The position numbers were made by a program, and so were the translations under genes. A stretch of 10,516 nt of DNA, taken from contig JBGAIL010000165.1 in NCBI GenBank assembly GCA_044225565.1, forward strand, positions 1 through 10,516, read 5' to 3'. This document shows positions 1-6,591 of this stretch, piece after piece. Below the pieces are notes generated by a model. That model worked only from the letters and a program-made list of their open reading frames with translations. It searched no databases and was not told where the DNA came from. Source of the stretch: CAVXAE01 sp044225565 (lineage in GTDB: Bacteria > Pseudomonadota > Gammaproteobacteria > Steroidobacterales > Steroidobacteraceae). The stretch's first letter is position 1, and every line of letters starts with the position of its first letter.

Positions 1-484
1 AGAACCCGCGGTCCACGAGCTCCTGCAGCAGGGAGTGGTCCATCGTCACCTGCTCGAACTTCTCGCCCCGCAGGCGATACATGCGCGAGTCGCCCACATG
101 GGCGATGGCGGCCTTGTTGTCGAAGAACAGGGCGGCCACGATGGTCGTGCCCATGCCTTCGCACTGCGGCTGGGTTTTGGCCGTCTGGTAGATGATCTTG
201 TTGGCGCGGTGGATGGCGTCGCGCAGGATGATGGCGGGGCGGGACATGCCCGACTCCGAGTCGTGCACGGTGAGATCCTCGCGCTCCACCGACTCGCGCA
301 CCAGGTTCATGATGGTCTTCACCGCGATGCCGCTCGCGACCTCGCCGGCGTTGTAGCCGCCCATCCCGTCGGCCAGCACCAGCAGCCCGATGTCCGGGTC
401 GTGGGCGATGGTGTCCTCGTTGTGCTCGCGCACCTTGCCGGTGTCGCTCAGGCCCACGAAGCGAAGTTTGGCGCGCAGGCTCAA
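1..484 (-). CDS. PP2C-family Ser/Thr protein phosphatase, partial (C-terminus beyond the left edge)
   Basis: Metal-dependent (PPM/PP2C) phosphatase of the bacterial Stp1 type, which in this family removes phosphate from Ser/Thr of cytoplasmic proteins, usually opposing a Hanks-type kinase. The visible 161 residues carry the family motifs in order: REHNED (19-24), ADGMGGYNAGEVAS (38-51), GMGTTIVAAL (110-119) and AHVGDSRMYRLR (128-139), then DHSLLQELVDRG. D24, D39 and D132 are the expected metal/active-site acidic residues. About 80-100 C-terminal residues lie outside the window. No ATG is in frame: an in-frame TAA lies just upstream, and TTG at 484 is preferred because GGAG sits 7 nt before it and the protein then starts MSLRAKLRFVGLSDTG, like its relatives. 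A second TTG at 511 is possible. The gene is divergent from radA. Its kinase partner is not in view. Confidence 0.9.
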   Translation of the reverse strand, partial: MSLRAKLRFVGLSDTGKVREHNEDTIAHDPDIGLLVLADGMGGYNAGEVASGIAVKTIMNLVRESVEREDLTVHDSESGMSRPAIILRDAIHRANKIIYQTAKTQPQCEGMGTTIVAALFFDNKAAIAHVGDSRMYRLRGEKFEQVTMDHSLLQELVDRGF

Positions 485-727
485 CTGCGCGCTCCGCCCG
501 TCACCTGACAATAATTCTGCTTAGAGACGCTCACCACGACTAAAGGCCGTGCCTCCCCCACACCGCCCGGTCGGCGGCCGCATAAGCTAGCATTGCTCGC
601 CGGGCTGTCCGAGCGGGCGTTCACAAAGCCCGCAACCGACCGGTCTGGGCGCGCATCCTAGCCAAGTTGGCGCGGAAGCGCATCGCTAAAGCACTGATTC
701 CCTCCCGATTTCGGCACAAGAGGCAGC
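485..727. other. Divergent intergenic region between the PP2C gene and radA
   Basis: This 243-bp gap must hold the promoters of both flanking genes, but no hexamer pair with good spacing stands out on either strand. A perfect inverted repeat GCGGGC (613-618) / GCCCGC (628-633) encloses a 9-nt A/T-richer loop. It has no T-run on either side, so it is more like an operator or structural dyad than a terminator. The radA ribosome-binding site, AAGAGG, lies just before its ATG. No small gene or RNA gene is supported here. Confidence 0.5.
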
Positions 728-2083
728 ATGGCCCGCTCGAGTCCCGTGTTCGTGTGCAAGGCCTGCGGGGGCGAGACCCTCAAGTGGCAGGGCCAGTGCC
801 CGCATTGCGCCGAGTGGAATTCCCTCGAGCAGAGGGTGGGACGCGCCCTCGAAGCGCCCGGCCGGCTGGCGGCCGAGCCCAGGCTCATCGCGGCGCCTGC
901 CGAAGGCCCGGACGAGCGCCTGGGGGTGGGGCAGGCCGAGCTCGATCGGGTCCTGGGCGGGGGCATCGTGCCCGGCTCGGTCACCCTGCTGGGCGGGGAT
1001 CCGGGCATCGGCAAGTCGACCCTGCTCCTGCAGGTGGCGGCCCACGTCGCGGCCACCCAGCCGGTGCTGTATGCGAGCGGCGAAGAATCCGTGGCCCAGG
1101 TGGCGGGAAGGGCCCGCCGTCTGGGGGTGGCGGCTGCGGGCCTGGCCGCGGTCACCGAGAATGCCCTCGAGTCCATCCTGGCGCTCGCCACGCAGCGCAA
1201 GGCGCGGCTGCTGGTGGTGGATTCCATCCAGACCGTGCAGCTCGGCACGCTCGATTCGAGCGCTGGCGCGGTCACGCAGCTCAGGGAATGCGCCGCGGAG
1301 CTGGTGCGGTTCGCCAAGTCGAGCGGCACGGCCGTCATGCTCATCGGGCACGTGACGAAGGAAGGCTCCATCGCCGGCCCCCGCGTGCTCGAGCATCTGG
1401 TCGATACCGTGCTCTATTTCGAGAGCGACGCCGGCAGCCGCTATCGCATCGTGCGCGCCACCAAGAACCGGTTCGGCGCGGTGAACGAGCTCGGGTTCTT
1501 CGCCATGACGGAGGCCGGGCTGCGGGAGGTCCGCAACCCTTCCGCCATCTTCCTCGCGCGAGCGCCGGAGCCGGCGCCCGGCAGTGTGGTCACGGTCACC
1601 CGCGAAGGCGGGCGACCGCTGCTCATCGAGCTGCAATCGCTGGTGGATCGCATGAGATTCGGTGCCCCCCGCCGCGTGGCGCAAGGGCTGGATGCCAATC
1701 GCGTGGCCATGCTGCTCGCGGTGCTGAACCGGCACGCGGGCGTCTCGCTGCAGGAGCATGACGTGTTCGTGAACGCGGTGGGTGGCATCGACGTTCGCGA
1801 AACTGGAACGGATCTGCCCGTCGCGCTGGCGCTGGCCTCCAGTCTGCGCGATCGCGCGCTGTCGAACTCGCTGGTGGCATTCGGCGAGATCGGACTCACC
1901 GGGGAGATTCGCCCCGTGGCCTATGGCGACGAGCGGCTGCGCGAAGCGCAGAAGCAGGGCTTCAAGCTGGCCGTGGTGGCGCGCGACAACGTGCCGCGCA
2001 AACCGCTCGATGGACTGCGCGTGTGCGGCGTCAGTCGGATTGATGAGGCGCTTGCGGAAGCGTTTGGGCACGCACCGTCTTGA
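728..2083 (+). CDS. radA: DNA repair/recombination ATPase RadA (Sms)
   Basis: RadA is a cytoplasmic RecA-like ATPase that helps branch migration and processing of recombination intermediates. The 451-residue length is normal. Domains in order: an N-terminal C4 zinc finger (C10-x2-C13 and C24-x2-C27, in CKACGG and CPHC); a RecA-type ATPase core with Walker A GGDPGIGKST (89-98) and a Walker B-like LLVVDS (161-166); the RadA-specific KNRFG motif (246-250); and a C-terminal Lon-protease-like domain with TDLPVALALASSL (361-373), which in this family is structural rather than proteolytic. ATG is preceded by AAGAGG at 4-5 nt spacing. The last 53 bp overlap, on the other strand, the 3' end of the CNNM-type transporter gene, so the two transcripts converge. 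No terminator fits between them. Identification is secure. Confidence 0.98.
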   Translation: MARSSPVFVCKACGGETLKWQGQCPHCAEWNSLEQRVGRALEAPGRLAAEPRLIAAPAEGPDERLGVGQAELDRVLGGGIVPGSVTLLGGDPGIGKSTLLLQVAAHVAATQPVLYASGEESVAQVAGRARRLGVAAAGLAAVTENALESILALATQRKARLLVVDSIQTVQLGTLDSSAGAVTQLRECAAELVRFAKSSGTAVMLIGHVTKEGSIAGPRVLEHLVDTVLYFESDAGSRYRIVRATKNRFGAVNELGFFAMTEAGLREVRNPSAIFLARAPEPAPGSVVTVTREGGRPLLIELQSLVDRMRFGAPRRVAQGLDANRVAMLLAVLNRHAGVSLQEHDVFVNAVGGIDVRETGTDLPVALALASSLRDRALSNSLVAFGEIGLTGEIRPVAYGDERLREAQKQGFKLAVVARDNVPRKPLDGLRVCGVSRIDEALAEAFGHAPS

Positions 2084-3323
2084 TGGTGTTGTCGCCCACC
2101 TGAAGGATCTCGAATTGCCAGTTGTCGACGCGCAGGGCGGTGCCCGGATCCGGGAAGGTCTCCAGCCGCTCGAGCAACAGGCCGTTCAGCGTCTTCGGTC
2201 CCTCCGTGGGCAGTTGCCACTGCAGGGCGCGGTTCAGCGCGCGGATGGTGGCGCTGGCGTTCACGATATAGACGCCGGGCCGCTCCACGTGGATGTCCTT
2301 GTGTACGACGGTGGCGGGATCGGTGGTGAACTCGCCCACGATCTCCTCGAGGATGTCCTCGAGCGTGACCAGCCCTTCGATGTTGCCGTATTCGTTCACC
2401 ACGAACGCGTGGCGTCGCCGGTTGCGCTGGAAGTGCGACAGCTGCACGTTGAGTGCAGTGCCTTCAGGAACGAAGTAGGGCTCACGGCTGCGCGCGATCT
2501 CGATGAACCTCTCGCGCGTCAGGGTGCCGCGCGCCAGTTCCTGTGCGACGCGCTTCATATGCAGCAGGCCGATGATCTCGTCGAGCTCGCCCTGGTAGAC
2601 CGGCAGGCGCGTGTGCGGGGTCTGGCGCAGCTGGTCGAGGATGTCGTCCCAGCTGTCGTCGATGTCGATGGCCGAGATCTCCTGCCTGGGGATCATGATG
2701 TCGTTCACCGTGATCTTCTCCAGGTCGAGGATGCTGAGCAGCATCTGCTGCGGGCGCTGCGGTACCAGCGCTCCGGCTTCCGCCACGACGGTGCGCAGTT
2801 CCTCCACGCTCAGTGAGTGCGACTGCATCTTCTGCGCGGAGACGCCGATGGCGCGCAGCAGCAGGTTGCTCGCGAACCCCACCGCGGTCAGCACCGGGTG
2901 GAAGAGCCGCACCAGTGGGTAGTAGACGTAGGCGGCCGGCATGGCGATGCGCTCGGGCTTGATCGCACCGAGTGTCTTCGGCATCGATTCGGCGAAGATG
3001 AAGATGAAGAGCGCCGTGGCGATGGTCGCGGCGAGCACGGCGATGTCCTCGTCGGCGAACAGGTGCTGTGCGATCAGGAGCAGCAGCATCGGGATGAGCG
3101 CCTGCGCCACGTTGTTGAGCAGCAGGATGAGGCCGATGAGCTTGTCCGGCCGCTCGAGCAGCCAGGTGGCGAACTTCGCGCCCTTGTTGCCGGAGCGCGC
3201 GAGATGCCGCAGCCGGTAGCGGTTGAGCGACATCAGCCCGGTCTCCGAGCCGGAGAAGAATCCGGACAGGACGAGGAGCAGGGCGACGGCCAGGATCGCG
3301 GTACCCAGCGGCAGATCGTTCAA
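2031..3323 (-). CDS. yfjD: CorC/HlyC-CNNM family membrane transporter, YfjD type
   Basis: Inner-membrane protein of the DUF21-CBS-CorC_HlyC family, members of which are implicated in Mg2+/divalent cation efflux. It is 430 residues, as E. coli YfjD. Residues 1-180 form the DUF21 membrane domain, with hydrophobic segments at about 7-25, 62-90 and 93-112, the signature FSGSETGLMSLNRYRLRHLA (23-42) and ESMPKT (112-117). A CBS pair follows at about 200-330 (NDIMIPRQE at 207-215; EGLVTLEDILEEIVGEF at 316-332), then a C-terminal CorC_HlyC domain (about 340-415) with GLLLERLE and FEILQV. The start is TTG with SD GAGGA 7 nt upstream; no in-frame ATG is available. The gene is divergent from ffh across 62 bp. 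In E. coli yfjD also lies near ffh with ypjD between them; ypjD is absent here. The substrate is inferred from the family only. Confidence 0.94.
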   Translation of the reverse strand: MNDLPLGTAILAVALLLVLSGFFSGSETGLMSLNRYRLRHLARSGNKGAKFATWLLERPDKLIGLILLLNNVAQALIPMLLLLIAQHLFADEDIAVLAATIATALFIFIFAESMPKTLGAIKPERIAMPAAYVYYPLVRLFHPVLTAVGFASNLLLRAIGVSAQKMQSHSLSVEELRTVVAEAGALVPQRPQQMLLSILDLEKITVNDIMIPRQEISAIDIDDSWDDILDQLRQTPHTRLPVYQGELDEIIGLLHMKRVAQELARGTLTRERFIEIARSREPYFVPEGTALNVQLSHFQRNRRRHAFVVNEYGNIEGLVTLEDILEEIVGEFTTDPATVVHKDIHVERPGVYIVNASATIRALNRALQWQLPTEGPKTLNGLLLERLETFPDPGTALRVDNWQFEILQVGDNTIKTVRAQTLPQAPHQSD

Positions 3324-3371
3324 GCGGAGGTCCTCGGCTAAGGGTCTGCCTCCGATGATACCGGGGGCCCT

Positions 3372-3377
3372 TATAAT
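3372..3377 (+). promoter_or_regulatory. Consensus -10 box (TATAAT) of ffh, probable leaderless start
   Basis: A perfect TATAAT ends 8 nt before the ffh ATG at 3386, so transcription should begin within about 2 nt of the start codon. No SD-like sequence lies between the box and the ATG. The -35 region at 17 nt spacing is poor (CCTCCG), so the promoter relies on its -10 box or on an activator. Confidence 0.6.
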
Positions 3378-3385
3378 CCCGCGCC

Positions 3386-4747
3386 ATGTTCGACAGCCTG
3401 ACGGCGCGCCTCGCGCGCACCATCGACAATCTCCGCGGCCGCGGCCGCATCACCGAAGACAACGTCTCGGAGGCGCTGCGCGAGGTGCGCATGGCGCTCC
3501 TCGAGGCGGACGTGGCGCTGCCGGTGGTGAAGGCCTTCATCGAGTCGGTGAAGGCGAAGGCGGTCGGCACCGAGGTCACGGCCAGCCTGACCCCCAGCCA
3601 GGTGTTCATCGGCATCCTGCACAAGGAGCTGGTCGAGCTCATGGGCGGCTCGCGCCAGGGCTTCAACCTGCGTGCCCAGCCTCCCATCGTGGTGCTGCTC
3701 GCGGGCCTGCAGGGCGCCGGCAAGACCACCACGGCCGCCAAGCTCGCCCGCTGGCTCATCGAGCGGGAGCGCAAGCGCGTTCTGCTCGTCAGCACCGATA
3801 TCCGCCGCCCGGCGGCGGTGCTGCAGCTCGAGCGGCTTGCCGGCCAGGTGGGTGCCCAGTTCATGCCGCCCCCGGCCGATGCCTCGCCGCCGGGCATCGC
3901 GAAGGCGGCACTCGCGGAAGCGAAACGCGGCGTGTTCGACGTGCTCATCGTCGATACGGCCGGCCGCCTGCACGTCGACGAGTCCCTGATGGAGGAGGTG
4001 AAGCAGATCGATGCCGCGGTCGCCTCCGCCGAACGCCTGTTCGTAGTCGATGCGATGGCCGGTCAGGATGCCGTGAATGCCGCGCGCGCCTTCTCCGCCG
4101 CACTCGACCTCACCGGCGTCGTGCTCACCAAGGCGGATGGCGACGCCCGCGGGGGCGCCGCGCTTTCGGTTCGCCACGTGACCGGCAAGCCTCTCCTGTT
4201 CCTGGGCATGGGCGAGAAGACCGAGGCGCTCGAGCCTTTCGATCCCGAGCGCATGGCTTCCCGCATCCTCGGCATGGGCGACGTGGTGAGCCTCGTCGAG
4301 CAGGTGCAGCGCCAGGTCGATACCGAGGAGGCCGAGCGCCTGGCCCGCAAGGTGACCCAGGGCAAGGGCTTCAGCATGGTGGACCTCAAGAGCCAGCTCG
4401 AGCAGCTGCAGCAGATGGGCGGGGTCGGGGCCCTGCTCGACAAGCTGCCGACCGCTGCGAGTCAGCGGGCCATGGCCCCCGAGCAGGGTGACCGGGAGAT
4501 CCGTCGCCAGATCGCCATCATCAATTCCATGACCGCCCGCGAGCGGCGCAAGCCCGACCTCATCGATGGCTCCCGGCGGCGGCGCATCGCGGCCGGGGCC
4601 GGCCTGCAGGTGCAGGACGTCAACCGGCTCCTGAAGCAGTTCCAGGAGATGCAGCGGATGATGAAGAGCATGAAAGGCGGCAAGTTGCGCCGCCTGATGG
4701 GCGCCTTGCGGGGCGGTGGCGGCCCCCCGCCGGGCCTGGTGCGCTAA
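3386..4747 (+). CDS. ffh: Signal recognition particle protein Ffh (SRP54)
   Basis: Ffh is the SRP GTPase: with 4.5S RNA it binds signal sequences on the ribosome and delivers them through FtsY to the Sec translocon. Length (453 residues) equals E. coli Ffh. N domain 1-95; G domain with G1 GLQGAGKTTT (107-116), G3 DTAGR (190-194), G4 TKAD (248-251) and DGDARGG (251-257); M domain from about 297 with SRRRRIAAGAG (396-406) and QDVNRLLKQFQEMQRMM (410-426) for RNA binding. Two deviations: the usual D-x-Y-R-P-A-A motif reads DIRRPAA (138-144), and the M domain has only about ten Met, with one in the finger-loop stretch. The ATG is fixed by the standard MFDSLT start; there is no SD, consistent with a leaderless mRNA. 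It is probably a single-gene unit, with a terminator-like hairpin downstream. Confidence 0.98.
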   Translation: MFDSLTARLARTIDNLRGRGRITEDNVSEALREVRMALLEADVALPVVKAFIESVKAKAVGTEVTASLTPSQVFIGILHKELVELMGGSRQGFNLRAQPPIVVLLAGLQGAGKTTTAAKLARWLIERERKRVLLVSTDIRRPAAVLQLERLAGQVGAQFMPPPADASPPGIAKAALAEAKRGVFDVLIVDTAGRLHVDESLMEEVKQIDAAVASAERLFVVDAMAGQDAVNAARAFSAALDLTGVVLTKADGDARGGAALSVRHVTGKPLLFLGMGEKTEALEPFDPERMASRILGMGDVVSLVEQVQRQVDTEEAERLARKVTQGKGFSMVDLKSQLEQLQQMGGVGALLDKLPTAASQRAMAPEQGDREIRRQIAIINSMTARERRKPDLIDGSRRRRIAAGAGLQVQDVNRLLKQFQEMQRMMKSMKGGKLRRLMGALRGGGGPPPGLVR

Positions 4748-4754
4748 CGGCGCA

Positions 4755-4797
4755 GGGGAGCTGCCGCGGATCCGGAGCCGAATCCCCTTTCCTTCTT
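4755..4797 (+). terminator. Probable terminator after ffh
   Basis: GGGGA (4755-4759) pairs with TCCCC (4783-4787), enclosing a nested stem (GCT/AGC and CCG/CGG around CGGATC). The hairpin is followed by a pyrimidine run, TTTCCTTCTT. The stem has bulges and the T-run is broken, so termination may be partial. It lies directly before the rpsP promoter, which fits separation of ffh from the ribosomal-protein operon. Confidence 0.5.
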
Positions 4798-4824
4798 GAG
4801 GGTTACGGGCCGCCCGCGTAGAAT
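4796..4824 (+). promoter_or_regulatory. Sigma-70 promoter of the rpsP-rimM-trmD-rplS operon
   Basis: The -35 box TTGAGG (4796-4801) and -10 box TAGAAT (4819-4824) are separated by exactly 17 nt, with four or more consensus matches each. The predicted transcription start is near 4831, giving a leader of about 112 nt before rpsP. Confidence 0.75.
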
Positions 4825-4830
4825 CCCGCG

Positions 4831-4942
4831 GCTTTTCACGGGCTGTGCCCGGGATTCAACGGGGCCGAAGCGGGCCCGACAGAGCGGCGGCGCAAGGCGC
4901 CGGGAAGAAAACTTCGTTCACGGTCAGGAAAATTTCAGCATC
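4831..4942 (+). promoter_or_regulatory. Structured 5' leader of rpsP (four consecutive hairpins)
   Basis: Four short perfect inverted repeats follow each other: CGGGC-TGT-GCCCG (4839-4851), GGGCC with GGCCC around GAAGCG (4862-4877), CGGCGC-AAG-GCGCCG (4888-4902) and GAAG-AAAA-CTTC (4904-4915). The SD AGGA (4926-4929) then lies in an A/T-rich, apparently single-stranded stretch 13 nt before the ATG. The layout suggests leader-mediated control or RNA stabilisation, but I recognise no described r-protein leader class. Confidence 0.45.
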
Positions 4943-5206
4943 ATGGTAACCATTCGCCTCACCCGACGCGGGGCCAAGAACCTGCCCTTCTATCACGTCG
5001 TGGTGACGGACAGCCGCAAGCGTCAGGGCGGGCCCAGCCTCGAGCAGGTCGGCTATTTCAATCCCGTCGCCCGTGGCGGCGAACCGAAGCTCAAGCTCGA
5101 TCTCGCTCGCATCGACTACCGGGTCGGCAAGGGCGCCCAGCAGTCCGATCGCGTGCGCCATCTCGTCGACACCTATCGCAAGCAGGCGCCCGCCGCGGCG
5201 GCCTGA
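4943..5206 (+). CDS. rpsP: 30S ribosomal protein S16
   Basis: S16 binds 16S rRNA in the body of the 30S subunit and is needed for its assembly. It has 87 residues, close to the 82-90 usual for proteobacteria. The start MVTIRLTRRGAKNLPFYHVV, the motif QVGYFNP and the basic stretch RVGKGAQQSDRVRHLV are diagnostic. The tail after HLVDTYRK is a short Ala/Pro-rich extension. The reading frame stays open 49 codons upstream, but that part has no family similarity and lies over the promoter and leader; ATG 4943, with AGGA upstream, is therefore the start. First gene of the operon; rimM begins 19 nt after its stop. Confidence 0.97.
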   Translation: MVTIRLTRRGAKNLPFYHVVVTDSRKRQGGPSLEQVGYFNPVARGGEPKLKLDLARIDYRVGKGAQQSDRVRHLVDTYRKQAPAAAA

Positions 5207-5225
5207 GAGCGCGGGCGCTGCGGCC

Positions 5226-5738
5226 GTGGTCGCGGCCCAATGGCTGGAGATCGGGCGCATCGGCAGCCCGTTCGGCGTGAAAGGCTGGGTTCGGGTGGAA
5301 TCCTTCACCGAGCCTCCCGAGCGCCTCTTCGCCTATCGGCAGTGGGAGGTACGAAGCGCGCGGGCGCCGGCAGTATCCCGACGGGTGATGGAGGGCCGCG
5401 AGCATGGCGAAGGTTTCATCGCCAAGCTCGAAGGCGTGGAGGATCGCGACGCGGCGGCGCTGTTGCAAGGCTCCAGCGTCTCGGTGGCGCGCGAGCTGCC
5501 ACCGCTGAAGAAGCGTGAGCACTACCAGGTAGACCTGGTCGGTCTCGCAGTGAGGAATCTCGAGGGAATCGAGCTAGGCGTGCTACGGCATTTCGTGACG
5601 ACGCCGGGCGGAACGGTGATGGTGATTCAGCAGCCGGACGGGCGAGAGCACTGGGTGCCCGCCACGCCACATCACCTGAGCCGGGTGGAGATGAAAGAAG
5701 GGCGCATCCTGGTGGACTGGCCCGCGGAGATGGCGTGA
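5226..5738 (+). CDS. rimM: 16S rRNA processing/ribosome maturation factor RimM
   Basis: RimM binds S19 in the head of the 30S subunit and is needed for late 16S rRNA maturation. From GTG 5226 it is 170 residues, slightly shorter than the 182 of E. coli. The N-terminal RimM domain has EIGRIGSPFGVKGWVRVESF (9-28) and the signature GVEDRDAAALLQG (70-82). The C-terminal PRC-barrel-like domain (about 97-168) has HYQVDLVGLAV and ends in ILVDWP. GTG is the only in-frame start between the rpsP stop and the conserved region; only a weak GAGAG lies upstream, so translation is probably coupled to rpsP. The loop usually reading TGANDV is TTPGGTV here, a mild divergence. An 82-bp gap with strong hairpins separates it from trmD. 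Confidence 0.95.
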   Translation: MVAAQWLEIGRIGSPFGVKGWVRVESFTEPPERLFAYRQWEVRSARAPAVSRRVMEGREHGEGFIAKLEGVEDRDAAALLQGSSVSVARELPPLKKREHYQVDLVGLAVRNLEGIELGVLRHFVTTPGGTVMVIQQPDGREHWVPATPHHLSRVEMKEGRILVDWPAEMA

Positions 5739-5746
5739 GATCTTCC

Positions 5747-5800
5747 CGCGCGCGAAGCGCGCGCTGTATGTACCGGGTCGCGGCCTTGCCGCGATCCCGG
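5747..5800 (+). repeat. Two tandem GC-rich hairpins between rimM and trmD, REP-like
   Basis: Hairpin 1: a 7-bp stem, CGCGCGC (5747-5753) with GCGCGCG (5757-5763), closed by a GAA loop. Hairpin 2 (5773-5800): CCGGG pairs with CCCGG and TCGCGGC with GCCGCGA around a CTT loop, 12 bp with one bulged T. Neither has a T-run, so these are not classical terminators. The core GCGGCCTTGCCGCGAT resembles REP-type palindromes of pseudomonads and relatives. Only one copy is present in this window, so a repeat family is not shown. Confidence 0.5.
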
Positions 5801-5820
5801 AGGATAGTTGGGCACAGCCC
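5799..5820 (+). promoter_or_regulatory. trmD ribosome-binding site with a hairpin spacer
   Basis: GGAGG (5799-5803) is the only SD-like sequence but lies 17 nt before the ATG, too far for normal use. The spacer contains a perfect small hairpin, GGGC-ACA-GCCC (5810-5820), abutting the ATG. Folding it leaves six linear nucleotides (5804-5809) between SD and stem, restoring a normal effective distance. The SD also overlaps the last bases of the upstream hairpin, so the two structures may compete. Confidence 0.45.
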
Positions 5821-6585
5821 ATGAAGATTGAGGTGGTCACGCTATTTCCGGAGATGGTGCTCAGCGCGCTGAAGTTCGGCGTCGTCGGGCGTGCGCTGGA
5901 GCGCGGGTTATTGAGCGTGGGCACGGAAGATCCGCGTGCGCACACGCACGATGTGCACCGCACGGTGGACGACCGGCCTTACGGCGGCGGCCCCGGAATG
6001 GTGCTGAAGCCGGAGCCGATGCTGGCAGCAATCGAGGCCGCGCGACGACGCGCGCCATCGGGCAGCCCGCGCATCTACCTGTCCGCGCAGGGGCAGCCTT
6101 TCGGGCAGCAGCTGGCAGGGGAGTTGGCGGCGCTGCCGGGTTTCGTGCTCGTGGCGGGCCGGTATGAAGGTTTGGACGAGCGCGCGATCGAGCTGGGCAT
6201 CGATCGGGAGCTCTCGATCGGGGACTACGTGCTGTCGGGCGGCGAGCTGCCTGCGCTGGTAGTCATCGATGCGGTGGCGCGACTGCTGCCGGGCGCGCTG
6301 GGTGACGAGCGCTCGAGCGTGGAAGAGTCCTTCGCGGAAGGGCTGCTCGACTGGCCGCACTACACGCGGCCTGAGAGTTTCGCGGGCCTCGAGGTGCCGC
6401 AGGTGCTATCGTCCGGCCGCCATGCGGACATCCGTCGGTGGCGCTTGAAACAGGCCGTGGGACGCACGTGGTTGCGCCGGCCGGACCTGATCGCTGCCCG
6501 CGCGCCGAGCGCGGAAGTGAGCGGGCTGTTGAACGAATTCCTCGCCGAGCGCGCGGCGCGCGGCGAGCCTGTCGGGAAAGGGTGA
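5821..6585 (+). CDS. trmD: tRNA (guanine-N1)-methyltransferase TrmD
   Basis: TrmD methylates N1 of G37 in tRNAs reading CNN-type codons, using S-adenosylmethionine, and prevents +1 frameshifting. It is 254 residues (E. coli 255) and aligns to the E. coli enzyme almost without gaps from residue 1 to about 215. Motifs: MKIEVVTLFPEM (1-12), RTVDDRPYGGGPGMV (47-61), GRYEGLDER (113-121), SIGDYVLSGGELPA (132-145), LLDWPHYTRPE (175-185) and HADIRRWRLKQAVGRTWLRRP (201-221, split: knot C-domain start). Unusual residues: Ala at 89 (normally Pro, LSPQG), Glu at 169 where the general-base Asp169 belongs, Trp at 178 (often Cys) and Arg at 200 (normally Asn, SGNHA). Arg154 is kept. The gene is intact and in its standard operon place, so I infer it is functional. 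rplS starts 6 nt downstream. Confidence 0.97.
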   Translation: MKIEVVTLFPEMVLSALKFGVVGRALERGLLSVGTEDPRAHTHDVHRTVDDRPYGGGPGMVLKPEPMLAAIEAARRRAPSGSPRIYLSAQGQPFGQQLAGELAALPGFVLVAGRYEGLDERAIELGIDRELSIGDYVLSGGELPALVVIDAVARLLPGALGDERSSVEESFAEGLLDWPHYTRPESFAGLEVPQVLSSGRHADIRRWRLKQAVGRTWLRRPDLIAARAPSAEVSGLLNEFLAERAARGEPVGKG

Positions 6586-6591
6586 GCGAAC

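Noticed and set aside
600..660. tRNA-like D-arm string (GCTGTCCGAGCGGGC) before radA
   Set aside because: No anticodon arm, T-loop or acceptor stem can be built around it on either strand.
686..2071. Long open reading frame of about 460 codons antisense to radA
   Set aside because: GC-rich codon bias in radA leaves antisense frames open; the translation is low-complexity Arg/Ala/His-rich with no recognisable domain, and radA itself is certain.
2482..3948. Long minus-strand open frame covering the start of ffh and part of the transporter gene
   Set aside because: It spans two well-identified genes and their divergent promoter region, and its product has no family features.
4796..4942. Longer S16 start 49 codons upstream
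   Set aside because: This stretch is the promoter and structured leader; S16 proteins start with MVTIRL-type sequence.
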